Made by a program: the position numbers and the translations under genes. DNA of 64,000 nucleotides from JADHUC01 sp964617665 (GTDB taxonomy: Bacteria > Planctomycetota > Planctomycetia > Pirellulales > Pirellulaceae): the NCBI GenBank assembly GCA_964617665.1, contig CAZUAH010000002.1:1-64000 (forward strand), written 5' to 3'. Below the pieces are notes generated by a model, which had not been told where the DNA came from, did not search any database, and saw only the letters and a list, made by a program, of their open reading frames with translations. Below are positions 16,575-25,225 of the stretch, piece after piece. The stretch's first letter is position 1; every line of letters begins with the position of its first letter.

Positions 16575-18737
16575 TTGTCGTCCGACGAAGTATCAAAATG
16601 CGCGCTTGTGCGCAAATTTGTCTCACCCTACGAAAAGTCACAAACCGTGGACGCCGTCGACTCCTACCTAGGCCAGGCATTGCCGGATTCTCCAGCGCTT
16701 GGGGTGCAGCCCGCGGGTTCCCCGTCGCCCGAGCGGGTTGACCCGCTGCTGGTCCAGCAGACGAAAGCCGAAGTCCGGCGACTTGTCCGTGAAATTGCAC
16801 AGATTTCGCAGTCCGATTTGCCGTTAGAGGAGTTCTTCGAGCAGTTTCTCACCCGCGTCGTGTCGGCGTTGGCATCCGTAGGTGGTGCGATCTGGATGGC
16901 GGACGAGAACGGCAGCCTGCGGTTGCGGTACCACGCGAGTTTCTCGAAGACCGGGCTGGCCGAAGACGAAGCAGCGTCCGCTCGTCATGCACTTCTACTG
17001 AACAAAGTCGCAGGTGATGCTCACTCGATACTCGTGCCGCCAGAAACCGGGACCGAATCCGAGGAAGAATCCGGCAACCCAACCGAATGGCTGCTGGTAC
17101 TGGGTGTGCTGACCACAGAGGAAGGCGTTCGGGGCATTGTCGAGATCTTTCAACGCCCCAGTGGCGGGCCGGTCACGCAACGCGGTTATCTGCGCTTCCT
17201 GACGCAAATGTGCGACTTGGCAAGCGACTACCTCAAGAACCGTCGTCTGCGCCGATTCAAACGTGACCGGCATGTCTGGAAGCACACCGAGCAGTATGTT
17301 AGAGCGATTCACGGCAGTCTCGATTTGCGAGCAACCGCGTACGCGATCGCCAACGAAGGAAGACGATTTCTGGAAGCGGACCGCGTGAGTGTGGCAGTGC
17401 GCCGCGGCCGCAAATACGAAGTGCTTTCCGTCAGCGGTCTGGATACCATCGACCGGCGAGCCGAAGAAGTCGCTCGCATGTCCGAACTAGCGACGGTTGT
17501 CGCCGCCACGGACGAACCACTTTGGCACCCCGAGGCTGATACGGAGCTGCCACAGCAGCTTGAGAGCGCGGTCCGGCGCTACGTAGACAAATCCCACTCG
17601 CGCACAGTCGGTGTGTTGCCGCTGGATCCGGCTCGCGAATCTGATGAGCGACCAGACGGCGCGAACCCGCCGCCCATCGGAGTGCTGATCGTAGACGAGT
17701 TCACGGACGACCGCGACGCGGCGGAACGGACAACGCGTGCTGAAACCGCCGCCCGCTATGGCGCTGCTGCTCTCGGCAATGCCTTGGCGCATAACAGTCT
17801 GCCCCTGCTGCCGTTGGTTAAGGGCTTGGCTAAATTCAAAAGCGCTTTTGCACCTCGTTCGCTGCCCAAGACGATTACCGCGCTGATCGTGGCCGTTGCA
17901 GCCATATTGGGCCTTGTTCTGATTCCTGCCGAGTTGCAGATTGGCGCACGGGGCGTCTTGCAGCCGGCTGTGCAACAACACATCTTCGCCTGTATCGACG
18001 GCACGGTCGACGAGGTGCCGGTGGTACACGGGCAGATGGTCGAGGCCGATCAAGTGTTGGTGCGCATGAGCAACAGCGATCTGGAATTGGACATGACCAC
18101 ATTGGTCGGTTGGAAGACATCGACCATGCAGAGAAGGCTCGCGATTCAGAGTTCGCTGTTGAAACATGCGAATCTGCCTGCCGAGGAACGAAATCGGCTT
18201 TCCAGCGAATTGACTCAATTGAAGGAGAAAGAGGAGAGCATCGAGCGGCAACTCGAATTGTATCGTCTCAAACAAGAGCAACTGACCGTACGCAGTCCGC
18301 GTCCCGGCCAGGTGGTCACGTGGCACGTTGATGACATGTTGCAGGAGAGGCCTGTCCAGAAGGGTCAGGTTTTGATGAGCATCGTCGATCCCGACGGTGA
18401 GTGGTTCCTGGAATTGGATGTCGCTGAATCGGACATTCGGCATGTGGTCGAATCCAGTGATCCGAGCACCGGTTTGAGAGTCTTTTTCACGCTGCACACG
18501 CATCCGGGGCGTGAGTTCGAGGGACATGTGGTCGAGATTCAGAGGACGGCGGAGGTGCGTGGCCCGGCAACGGGCGTCGTGGTCGTGCGAGTTGCGGTCA
18601 ACGACGCGGAGTTGCCCGAGTTGCGCAGCGGCACGACCGTCAACGCTCGGATCGTCTGCGGCAGTCGTTCGATCGGCTATGTGTGGTTCCGCGATCTGAT
18701 CGAGACGGTCCAGACGGAGGTGCTTTTTTGGTTGTAG
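16575..18737 (+). CDS. Double GAF domain protein fused to a HlyD-like membrane fusion domain
   Basis: A 720-residue inner-membrane protein. Residues about 80-210 and 240-405 are two GAF-like sensory domains (ALASVGGAIWMADENGSLRLRY; GRRFLEADRVSVAVRRGRKYEVLSVSG, both abbreviated). One membrane span follows at about 434-456. The periplasmic part is a HlyD/RND adaptor: lipoyl half (GTVDEVPVVHGQMVEADQVL) near 475, coiled coil about 510-570, second lipoyl half (VRSPRPGQVVTW) and a beta-barrel. The start TTG 16575 is the first after an in-frame stop at 16533, with no good ribosome site; GTG 16608 or 16647 are alternatives. It is followed 136 bases later, across a palindromic repeat, by an M50/HlyD gene that is surely its partner. 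A cytoplasmic ligand may gate export, which is inference. Confidence 0.83.
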   Translation: MSSDEVSKCALVRKFVSPYEKSQTVDAVDSYLGQALPDSPALGVQPAGSPSPERVDPLLVQQTKAEVRRLVREIAQISQSDLPLEEFFEQFLTRVVSALASVGGAIWMADENGSLRLRYHASFSKTGLAEDEAASARHALLLNKVAGDAHSILVPPETGTESEEESGNPTEWLLVLGVLTTEEGVRGIVEIFQRPSGGPVTQRGYLRFLTQMCDLASDYLKNRRLRRFKRDRHVWKHTEQYVRAIHGSLDLRATAYAIANEGRRFLEADRVSVAVRRGRKYEVLSVSGLDTIDRRAEEVARMSELATVVAATDEPLWHPEADTELPQQLESAVRRYVDKSHSRTVGVLPLDPARESDERPDGANPPPIGVLIVDEFTDDRDAAERTTRAETAARYGAAALGNALAHNSLPLLPLVKGLAKFKSAFAPRSLPKTITALIVAVAAILGLVLIPAELQIGARGVLQPAVQQHIFACIDGTVDEVPVVHGQMVEADQVLVRMSNSDLELDMTTLVGWKTSTMQRRLAIQSSLLKHANLPAEERNRLSSELTQLKEKEESIERQLELYRLKQEQLTVRSPRPGQVVTWHVDDMLQERPVQKGQVLMSIVDPDGEWFLELDVAESDIRHVVESSDPSTGLRVFFTLHTHPGREFEGHVVEIQRTAEVRGPATGVVVVRVAVNDAELPELRSGTTVNARIVCGSRSIGYVWFRDLIETVQTEVLFWL

Positions 18738-18760
18738 GATCACAGATAGATGGTTCTCTC

Positions 18761-18844
18761 GTTTAACCCGAAGCCGGAGGCGACGGCGTCACGTGTGGTC
18801 AGTCCATCCAGCTGCCCGCCGTCGCCTCCGGCTCCGGGTTAAAC
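18761..18844. repeat. GTTTAACC palindromic repeat, best-conserved copy
   Basis: Left arm 18761-18788 and right arm 18817-18844 are inverted copies matching at 27 of 28 positions, with a 28-base centre. The ends are GTTTAACCCG/CGGGTTAAAC and the inner arm contains GCCGGAGGCG. Related elements occur at 1287, 27062, 33697 and 52984. Transcribed, it would form a very stable hairpin between the GAF-HlyD gene and the M50-HlyD gene, and could attenuate or terminate transcription between them. Confidence 0.85.
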
Positions 18845-18873
18845 GGCACATTGCCTTAGCAGGATCGTTGGCG

Positions 18874-21111
18874 ATGCCTCAATTTGGCGCCACGCTTGAT
18901 GACTCCGCCAGTCACACACTTCCGCTGCGCCTGCGCCCGGACCTGGAAGTGCAGCGCGATCGGTTCCTGGGACGCGAACAGATCGTGTTGAAAGATCCGA
19001 TCGCGCTTCGGTACTACCGTTTTGAGGAAGAAGAGTACGCCATTCTGCAGATGTTGGACGGCGGGACGAGTCTGGAACAGATTCAGTCCGAGTTCGAACG
19101 CAGGTTTCAGCCACAGAAGATCACGCTTCGCGAGTTGGAGCGATTCTTGGGCCGCGCCTTCCGCGATTCGTTGATCGTTTCGGATGCACAAGGGCAAGGT
19201 CGACAATTGCAGATCCGTCACGACCAGCGAGCACGCGCGGCAAGACGTAATGCCCTGGCCAATGTGCTATGCATTCGTTTCAGGGGTATCAATCCCAATC
19301 GGTTTCTTGACGGAATGAACCGATGGTTCGGTTGGTTCTTCTCGCCGGTCGCTTTTGCCGTTTGTCTGCTGCTGGGAATATCCGCACTGCTGCTTCTGGC
19401 GGCCGAATTCGGCACGTTCCGAGAAAAGCTGCCAGCGTTCCACGACTTTTTTTCCACGGGGAACTGGGTTTGGTTGGCCGTAGTCCTGGGCGTCACAAAG
19501 ATCCTTCACGAAATCGGCCACGGTTTGGCGTGCAAGCGGTTTGGCGGCCAGTGTCACGAAATGGGCGTGATGCTGCTTGTGCTGACTCCGTGCCTGTACT
19601 GTAACGTGTCTGACGCGTGGACAGTGCCTAGCAAGTGGCGGCGTGCAGCGATTGCAGGCGCGGGGATGTATGTTGAACTGGTGCTGGCGTCGATCTGTAC
19701 GTTCTTGTGGTGGCTAAGCGAGCCGGGCTTACTGAACTATCTATGCCTGAACGTGATGTTCGTCTGTTCGGTCAGCACGGTTGTGTTCAACGCCAATCCG
19801 CTGCTGCGCTACGATGGCTACTACATCTTGTCCGATTTGGTCGAGATCCCGAACTTGCGTCAGAAAGCCTTCCGCGTCCTGCAACGGGCGTCAATGCAGT
19901 GGCTGATGGGCCTGCAGCAGGTGCCAGACCGATTCTTGCCAAAACGCAGAAGAGTCTTGCTGGGCGTCTACGCGGTGGCGTCTACGGCTTATCGCTGGAT
20001 CGTGGTAGCGTCGATCCTATGGTTTCTGTACCGCGTGTTCGAGCCGTATGGCCTGAAGAGCGTCGGGATCCTGCTAATGTGCGTGGCATTCTACGGGCTG
20101 TTGATTCGTCCGATCTGGCAACTGGGCGCATTCCTTTGGCAGCCGGGAGCCCTGGACAAAGTGAAGAAGCCGCGTCTGGCAATTGGTGTGGGCGTGATCT
20201 GTGTGGCGGCATTCGGCGTCGCTGTGGTTCCATTTCCGCACTACGTCCGATGCGGCGTCACAGTTCAGTTGCGCGAGGCTGCCTCGGTGTACGTTGACGC
20301 TGAAGGCACGGTGGAAGAGATTCACATTCAGCCGGGCAAACGAGTCCGGAAGGGCCAACCGGTCGTAACGTTGGAGAACCTGGACATTCAGTTATCGGTG
20401 GAACGATTGATCGCCGAGCGGAATCAGTTGTCCGCAAAGCTGGACAGCCTCCGAAATCGCAACCTGCGCGGCGACGCGAGTGCAGCGTTAGAGATCGAAC
20501 CGACTCGTGAGGCCCTGGACGCGGTGCATGAAAGCCTCGAACGTCGTCGTTCGGACGCGAAGAAGCTGAAGCTGGTCGCGCCAACCGACGGTATCGTTTT
20601 CTCGCCGTCACGAGTCGATCAGGCGGACGATACGGGGAGACTTCTGCCGTTCTGGACGGGACGGCCGCTTGAAACAAGAAACGTCGGTGCGCACCTGGGC
20701 CAGGGCGTCGTCATTTGCCGTATCGGCGACCCGCGGTGCCTGGAGGCCGTGCTTGCGATCGACGAATCGCAGATGGAATTCGTGCGTCCTGGACAAACGG
20801 CGGAGATCTTGCTGGAACAGTGCCCGGGAGCAACGCTCCGCACGGAGATCAAGGAAACTTCAACACAAGACATCCGTTCGGCAGCGCAAGGTCCTGCCAT
20901 ACGTCGTGGCAGCGGCTTACCCACACGCGACAGCGTTGACGAACGCAAGCAATCGCTCAAGCCAGCGTATCAGGCTAGTTGCCACATCGACCACCAAGCC
21001 CGCCAAATCGTAGTCGGCGGCACAGGGCAAGCCCGCGTCTTTGCCGGCTACCGATCGCTCGCACAGCGTTTCCGCCGGTACGTTGCTCGCACGTTCAGCC
21101 TGAGCAGCTAG
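18874..21111 (+). CDS. PqqD-like / M50 site-2-type metalloprotease / HlyD-like fusion membrane protein
   Basis: A 745-residue polytopic membrane protein. The start is set at ATG 18874 (MPQFGATLD), with AGGA about 9 bases upstream; the longer frame from 18793 merely translates the palindromic repeat. Residues about 45-105 form a PqqD/RRE-like winged helix (YYRFEEEEYAILQMLDGG...ELERFLGRAF). Transmembrane helices surround the M50 zinc motif HEIGH (His212, Glu213, His216) and the third-ligand motif NPLLRYDG (Asp314). After further helices comes a lipoyl/barrel-sandwich adaptor (GTVEEIHIQPGKRVRKGQPV), a second lipoyl half (LVAPTDGIVFSPS) and a C-terminal barrel. The family occurs beside HlyD proteins and may process or export a peptide; the substrate is unknown and no obvious precursor is adjacent. 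Confidence 0.87.
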   Translation: MPQFGATLDDSASHTLPLRLRPDLEVQRDRFLGREQIVLKDPIALRYYRFEEEEYAILQMLDGGTSLEQIQSEFERRFQPQKITLRELERFLGRAFRDSLIVSDAQGQGRQLQIRHDQRARAARRNALANVLCIRFRGINPNRFLDGMNRWFGWFFSPVAFAVCLLLGISALLLLAAEFGTFREKLPAFHDFFSTGNWVWLAVVLGVTKILHEIGHGLACKRFGGQCHEMGVMLLVLTPCLYCNVSDAWTVPSKWRRAAIAGAGMYVELVLASICTFLWWLSEPGLLNYLCLNVMFVCSVSTVVFNANPLLRYDGYYILSDLVEIPNLRQKAFRVLQRASMQWLMGLQQVPDRFLPKRRRVLLGVYAVASTAYRWIVVASILWFLYRVFEPYGLKSVGILLMCVAFYGLLIRPIWQLGAFLWQPGALDKVKKPRLAIGVGVICVAAFGVAVVPFPHYVRCGVTVQLREAASVYVDAEGTVEEIHIQPGKRVRKGQPVVTLENLDIQLSVERLIAERNQLSAKLDSLRNRNLRGDASAALEIEPTREALDAVHESLERRRSDAKKLKLVAPTDGIVFSPSRVDQADDTGRLLPFWTGRPLETRNVGAHLGQGVVICRIGDPRCLEAVLAIDESQMEFVRPGQTAEILLEQCPGATLRTEIKETSTQDIRSAAQGPAIRRGSGLPTRDSVDERKQSLKPAYQASCHIDHQARQIVVGGTGQARVFAGYRSLAQRFRRYVARTFSLSS

Positions 21112-21255
21112 CTGGCAAGCAAAGGCGAGCTGTGATGGAACTGAAAGGGGAAGACTCTCCTCCCATTTCCTTGCCCCGTTTCTCAGATCTCAAAGAACGG
21201 GCAAGAATATGCCGATCCTCGCCGGCCGATCCGCTTCTTTCTCGTGTGGCTGATT

Positions 21256-23991
21256 TCAGTTCTTGCGCCCGCGGCCTGCTTCGATTTCGGTCAACTGGGC
21301 TTGGAACCCTTGTGCGAATGCAAGCTGGCCGTGCTTCTGAAACTTGGCGATTCCGCGTTCGAACATCTCCATACAGTACTTGCTGGGCCGGCTGCCGCGC
21401 ATCTGAGGAATCTTCGGCAGGAACGTAGCGTAGAATCGCAGCAGATGCGGTGTGGCCCCTTCTACGTCCTGGCAGATCTCATCGATACGGTCCAGCATTT
21501 GCGGCACATAGCGACCTTCGTCAGCAAACAAATAGACAGTCGCAGCCAGCCCGTCAACCGCCTCGATCTCTCGTTTGTCTTCCATCAGCAGATCAGTCAG
21601 CCGAAGTCGTGCTTCGCATGCCAAGTCGGGGCGTTGTGCCATCTGGTACAACAGCACCAGACGTTCATACAACTTGATGCGTTCCTTCAATCGTTCTTCG
21701 TAAGCGATCAAGTCGTCGAAGATGGTCCACGTGAAGTCGGGGAAGCTGGCGAAGTTATTGAACAACTGAGTCAGGATCCCCGTCATCTGTTTTTGGTGCT
21801 TTTCCTTGACCTCCTCGTTCGACGCCATTCCCGCCAGCGCCGTCCAAGCCTCCTCGTTGCCGGGACACAGATTGACCGTCCGGGTCATGTACGAGATCTG
21901 ATCGTTTATGCCCAAGTCCAGCTTCTCTTTCAGGACCGGGTATGCGGCCATGACCGCGTCAGAATGCCGTTTGGCCACCGGGTCCATGCCAACCGTGTGC
22001 AGTCGCAATTCCAGCTGACGATCGGTCGTCTTCTGTCCCGACTTCGGGTCTTTAAGGTTTCCGACGTAGTATTTGTCGCCGCGGTATCGCCCGTGGGATT
22101 CCAGCGAGAAGACGATGCTCTTGGACGTCACCGCCTTCAACTCGACCCACATGACCCACGCGTGCAGATCGCCGTACGCGGATTCGCCACCAACGTAGGC
22201 CGCCGGCACGGCCAGACTCTTGCCAACGCGGGACGCATAGTCGGCTTGATGGGCGCACACGCCGCCATATTCCGAAAGGTTGGCCAGCGTGTACACCTGA
22301 TCGTTCAGTCTGGCCTGCGCGCTGCCCGTTTCCAGCATCACTTGGTCGTACGGCACCTCGGCGTAGCACTTGCCGATCATTACGCGTTTCGCGAGATAGC
22401 TCTTCAGTGCCCACTCTCGTTCCGCCATTGGTGTCTTGTGGTTCACCACGTGCACCAAGAACTCCCAAGGCAACCACTTTCCACGTCCCTGCATGAACTG
22501 CTCGGTCTTCAGGAAATACTCGAAGTTCTCAGCCGCGCCGGTCAACTTGTCGGGCATCGTCGACTTAGCCCTTCGCTGATGATGAGCGTAATCGTAGATG
22601 GCCTTAGGGTCGTCCCAAGTGACCGCAATGGCGACGGCCAGGTTCCCGTACTGCTCGATCTTGTCGGCGAACTTCTCTTTCAACTCTTTGAAAACTTGAA
22701 GCACGCTCTGGACGTCATCCACCTCAGGGTCAATGGCGGTGTACAACTCTTCTTTCAGCAGACTGTTCTCATCCAACCACGCGGAAATCGAATCGTAATC
22801 CGCACCGAATGCAGCCTTGATTTCCTGATCGTTCTGTCGTTCGAACCGGTCGGCAAGCATGCGCCGCAGCGCTGGATACTCCTTGGTCGAGAAAAGAGAA
22901 CGGGTGTCATACAGCCCAAGCATCCCTTTGATTTCGTCTTCCGTGAAACCGCCCTCTGCAGTTTCCGGCAAGGTTGAGGTTGTTACCTCCGCTTTCGGAG
23001 GCGTCGTGGGCTCGGGCTTCTCTGGCGGCATTTCCGGCAAGTCGGTCTTGGGAACGACAGCGGCGACCTTCGTCGGTTCGGGCTGATCACCTTGATCCAT
23101 CACCGGCGTTTCGCTTCCCTGTCCATCGGCCACAGTGTTCGTGGGTGGTTGCGTCGAAGGCGTCACCGAAACCTGGAAGTCGATGGTCGCGTTAGGGCCA
23201 TCGCCCTTGGCGTTCGCAACCGATACTGTGAACTGGCATGATTTGCCGACGTCCGCTTCAGTCGGACTCCACGAGACTTGACCCGTATCGGGATGGATAC
23301 GGGCGCCGGTCGGTGCACCGGGACCAAGCTCATATCGCAACGGCGACGATGGTCCATCTCCGCTGGCCGCGTCGACGGATACCATAAGCACGTCGTCCAC
23401 ACTGATCGACACATCGTCAATCGGTTCCACGCGCGGCGGTTTCGCTGCCACCGAATCGGTTGACGGAAGTCCCTGATTGGCGGCTGCAGTCGGCTTTGAA
23501 TTGCCGGCCGATGGTTCCTCGTTTGTGGATTGGCTGTTCAGCACGAGAGCAACGACTACCACCAGCGCAACAACGGCTCCTCCGCCACCAACAACGAACA
23601 GTAGCGTTGGCGCGGCTGATTGTTTGCGACGCGCACGAACCGAAGCGGTGGGAGAACGAGACCCCGAATCGACAAAGACGGGTTGAGGGCTTGGTGATTC
23701 TTCCGCTGGTGCGGATTTCGAGGTCTTAGCAGGAGGCTTTTCACCGCTAGTGGGAGGCTTTGCAGTCTGTGCGAGAGGTTTCGCATCCTTTGCGGCCTTG
23801 GCAGGAGGTTTGGCCACGGGTGGTTTCTTTGCAGCCGGAGAAGCGGCGGCTGGCATCGACGGCGCATTATTTTTTGTGGCCTCTGGAATCGCGTTGACCT
23901 CGCCGCAGTGGGGGCATTTCACCTTTTTTCCGGCCAGCGAAGCGTCGACGCGGATGGCTTTCGAGCACGCGCTGCAATTCAGTCTAGGCAT
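21256..23991 (-). CDS. Zinc-ribbon, single-span membrane protein with Ig-like domain and large helical C-terminus
   Basis: A 911-residue protein starting at ATG 23991 (MPRLNCSAC), 4 bases after the stop of the upstream thioredoxin gene, so the two are translationally coupled. A zinc ribbon uses Cys6, Cys9, Cys26 and Cys29. A Pro/Ala/Lys-rich linker leads to a membrane span at about 127-151. An Ig/cadherin-like domain follows at about 190-280 (ARIHPDTGQVSWSPTEADVG), then a second low-complexity linker. Residues about 380-911 are mostly helical and repeat-like, with a segment resembling a cysteine-protease/transglutaminase core: GGVCAHQADYASRVGKSLAV near residue 575 with AYGDLHAWVMW shortly after (Cys...His pattern). 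Orientation would place the ribbon in the cytoplasm and the rest outside. Function unknown. Confidence 0.78.
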   Translation of the reverse strand: MPRLNCSACSKAIRVDASLAGKKVKCPHCGEVNAIPEATKNNAPSMPAAASPAAKKPPVAKPPAKAAKDAKPLAQTAKPPTSGEKPPAKTSKSAPAEESPSPQPVFVDSGSRSPTASVRARRKQSAAPTLLFVVGGGGAVVALVVVVALVLNSQSTNEEPSAGNSKPTAAANQGLPSTDSVAAKPPRVEPIDDVSISVDDVLMVSVDAASGDGPSSPLRYELGPGAPTGARIHPDTGQVSWSPTEADVGKSCQFTVSVANAKGDGPNATIDFQVSVTPSTQPPTNTVADGQGSETPVMDQGDQPEPTKVAAVVPKTDLPEMPPEKPEPTTPPKAEVTTSTLPETAEGGFTEDEIKGMLGLYDTRSLFSTKEYPALRRMLADRFERQNDQEIKAAFGADYDSISAWLDENSLLKEELYTAIDPEVDDVQSVLQVFKELKEKFADKIEQYGNLAVAIAVTWDDPKAIYDYAHHQRRAKSTMPDKLTGAAENFEYFLKTEQFMQGRGKWLPWEFLVHVVNHKTPMAEREWALKSYLAKRVMIGKCYAEVPYDQVMLETGSAQARLNDQVYTLANLSEYGGVCAHQADYASRVGKSLAVPAAYVGGESAYGDLHAWVMWVELKAVTSKSIVFSLESHGRYRGDKYYVGNLKDPKSGQKTTDRQLELRLHTVGMDPVAKRHSDAVMAAYPVLKEKLDLGINDQISYMTRTVNLCPGNEEAWTALAGMASNEEVKEKHQKQMTGILTQLFNNFASFPDFTWTIFDDLIAYEERLKERIKLYERLVLLYQMAQRPDLACEARLRLTDLLMEDKREIEAVDGLAATVYLFADEGRYVPQMLDRIDEICQDVEGATPHLLRFYATFLPKIPQMRGSRPSKYCMEMFERGIAKFQKHGQLAFAQGFQAQLTEIEAGRGRKN

Positions 23992-23995
23992 GACA

Positions 23996-25225
23996 TCATT
24001 CTTTCGATTCAGCTTCGCGCAATCGCTGGACGAGTTCTTTGGCGAGCTCCTGTGACTCGACGGCAAGACGTGCAAACGGCACGTTGACTTCCTTGCCATC
24101 GCGCGTCTTCAACACAACGTACGGGGCCTTCGTCGTCTCTTCGTATCCATACCCCACCAACTCTGCTTCCACCTTGTGTCCGTTGTCGCTCGTCCAGGTT
24201 TGAATCTTGTCGGACTCGGCAGGGACTTCTTCCGGCTTGGGTGGCGGGGTTGGTTTTTCGGGTATGTCGACAGTCTCCTCGGGAAAGTGTTCACGAATCC
24301 ATTCGGCTGCCAAGGTTGCTGCGGGGGTACCCGCGTCGTCTGTCACAATGCGGCGTAGAGTCAACAAAGCACGACGTTTGCCGGCCGGATTCAGCAAAGC
24401 CGCGCGGGCCTGATCCAGCTTCTCGGCGCGTTTGAGCATGTCGCGCAGGTCATCATCGGTACGCGCCTCGGTGATGGCGCCGACGATGTCTTCTTTGAGC
24501 GGGGTCAACGCGAGATAATGACGGCGTGTCTCCATCAACGCCAGGCAACCTTCAAGCTTAGAGTCTTCCCCCTCCAGCTTCTTCTTGGCTTCAGCCAGAG
24601 CAGTCTTGCCTTGCTGGGCCAGTGTCTCAGCGAAATTGTCCGCGTCGGTAGCCACCTTCGCATAGCTGCCAAGTTTCCCCAGCGTACCGAACTGGCGAAG
24701 CCTACTGAGCTCCTGCACGGCGGCCGCGTTGTCGCCGTTGTCGAATGATTGCTTTGCCTTTTCGAGCGTGGTTCCCATCAGTTCAAGTTGTTTGTCGCTA
24801 TATATCGTGCCCGCTTGAGCAATCGCCTGTTGCAGCATCACCGGCAACTCCATGCCGGGCAAGGAACCGCTCCTACCAAAGAGTTGTTTTCCATCAGCGC
24901 GAATGACATAGATGATCGGAATGCCGCGTCCTTCGGCTCGATATTGCCGGGACCATTTGGCCCATTCCGCGCCATTCGTTTCGATCTTGAGCGGGACGAA
25001 CCATCCCGCGTAGCGTGCCAGCGACCGGTCAGTCTGCAGTCGCTCGAGCAGCGCCACACACGGCGGTCACGTCTTGCTTCCGGCCATGGCGAAAACCGGC
25101 CGACCCGTTCTGCTGGCGGTTGCCATGGCCTCGTCGACCGACTGCAGTTGTGCCATCAGCACAGACGGTAGACTCGCAAGGACTCCCAGACAGAGCATCA
25201 TTCGCTGAACAGATTGGCGTGACAT
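23996..25225 (-). CDS. Candidate selenocysteine-containing thioredoxin-like protein with SHD1 domain (UPPC motif)
   Basis: A 409-residue product if the in-frame TGA at 25069-25067 is read as selenocysteine. From ATG 25225 there is a signal peptide (about 1-25) and then a thioredoxin-fold start (SVDEAMATASRTGRPVFAMA). The active site reads T-U53-P-P-C56, where relatives have Cys-Pro-Pro-Cys or similar. The fold continues in the same frame with the cis-proline motif GIPIIYV (Pro103). A long helical region and a C-terminal SHD1 domain (about 341-401: SDNGHKVEAELVGYGYE, PYVVLKTRDGKEVNVPF) follow. Without Sec decoding the remaining frame starts at GTG 25057, after the active site and without an export signal, which would be meaningless. 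A SECIS-like hairpin follows the TGA. A nonsense mutation or sequencing error is the alternative. The downstream gene starts 4 bases after its stop. Confidence 0.72.
25035..25058 (-). promoter_or_regulatory. Candidate bacterial SECIS hairpin downstream of the in-frame UGA
   Basis: In the mRNA, nucleotides +9 to +32 after the UGA can fold. CGCU pairs with AGCG around a 5-base loop GCUCG that begins with G. Below a single bulged A, GUGG-side bases pair with CUGC-side bases, including two G-U pairs. The apical loop begins 17 bases after the UGA. That matches the described bacterial SECIS geometry: hairpin just downstream of the UGA, G at the start of a small loop. Folding was done by eye only. 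Confidence 0.45.

Noticed and set aside
17487..18743. Long minus-strand open frame (418 codons)
   Set aside because: It is antisense to the HlyD part of the GAF-HlyD gene, whose lipoyl and coiled-coil features are clear. High-GC codon bias creates such shadows.
18793..18873. N-terminal extension of the M50-HlyD protein from 18793
   Set aside because: Those codons translate the palindromic repeat. ATG 18874 has a ribosome-site-like AGGA and begins the family-like sequence.
21135..21428. Small open frame beginning MELKGEDSPP just after the M50-HlyD gene, considered as a peptide precursor for that module
   Set aside because: Most of it is antisense to the C-terminus of the zinc-ribbon protein, and it lacks a leader/core pattern or a clear ribosome site.
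21244..22977. Long plus-strand open frame (577 codons)
   Set aside because: It is antisense to the zinc-ribbon/Ig-like protein, which has clear domains and a proper start. The plus frame has no recognisable motif and an odd composition rich in His, Gln and Val.
25057..25057. GTG start for a shorter cytoplasmic thioredoxin-SHD1 protein
   Set aside because: It lies one codon after the second active-site cysteine, has no proper ribosome site, and would leave an orphan 52-codon signal-peptide frame upstream in exactly the same reading frame.
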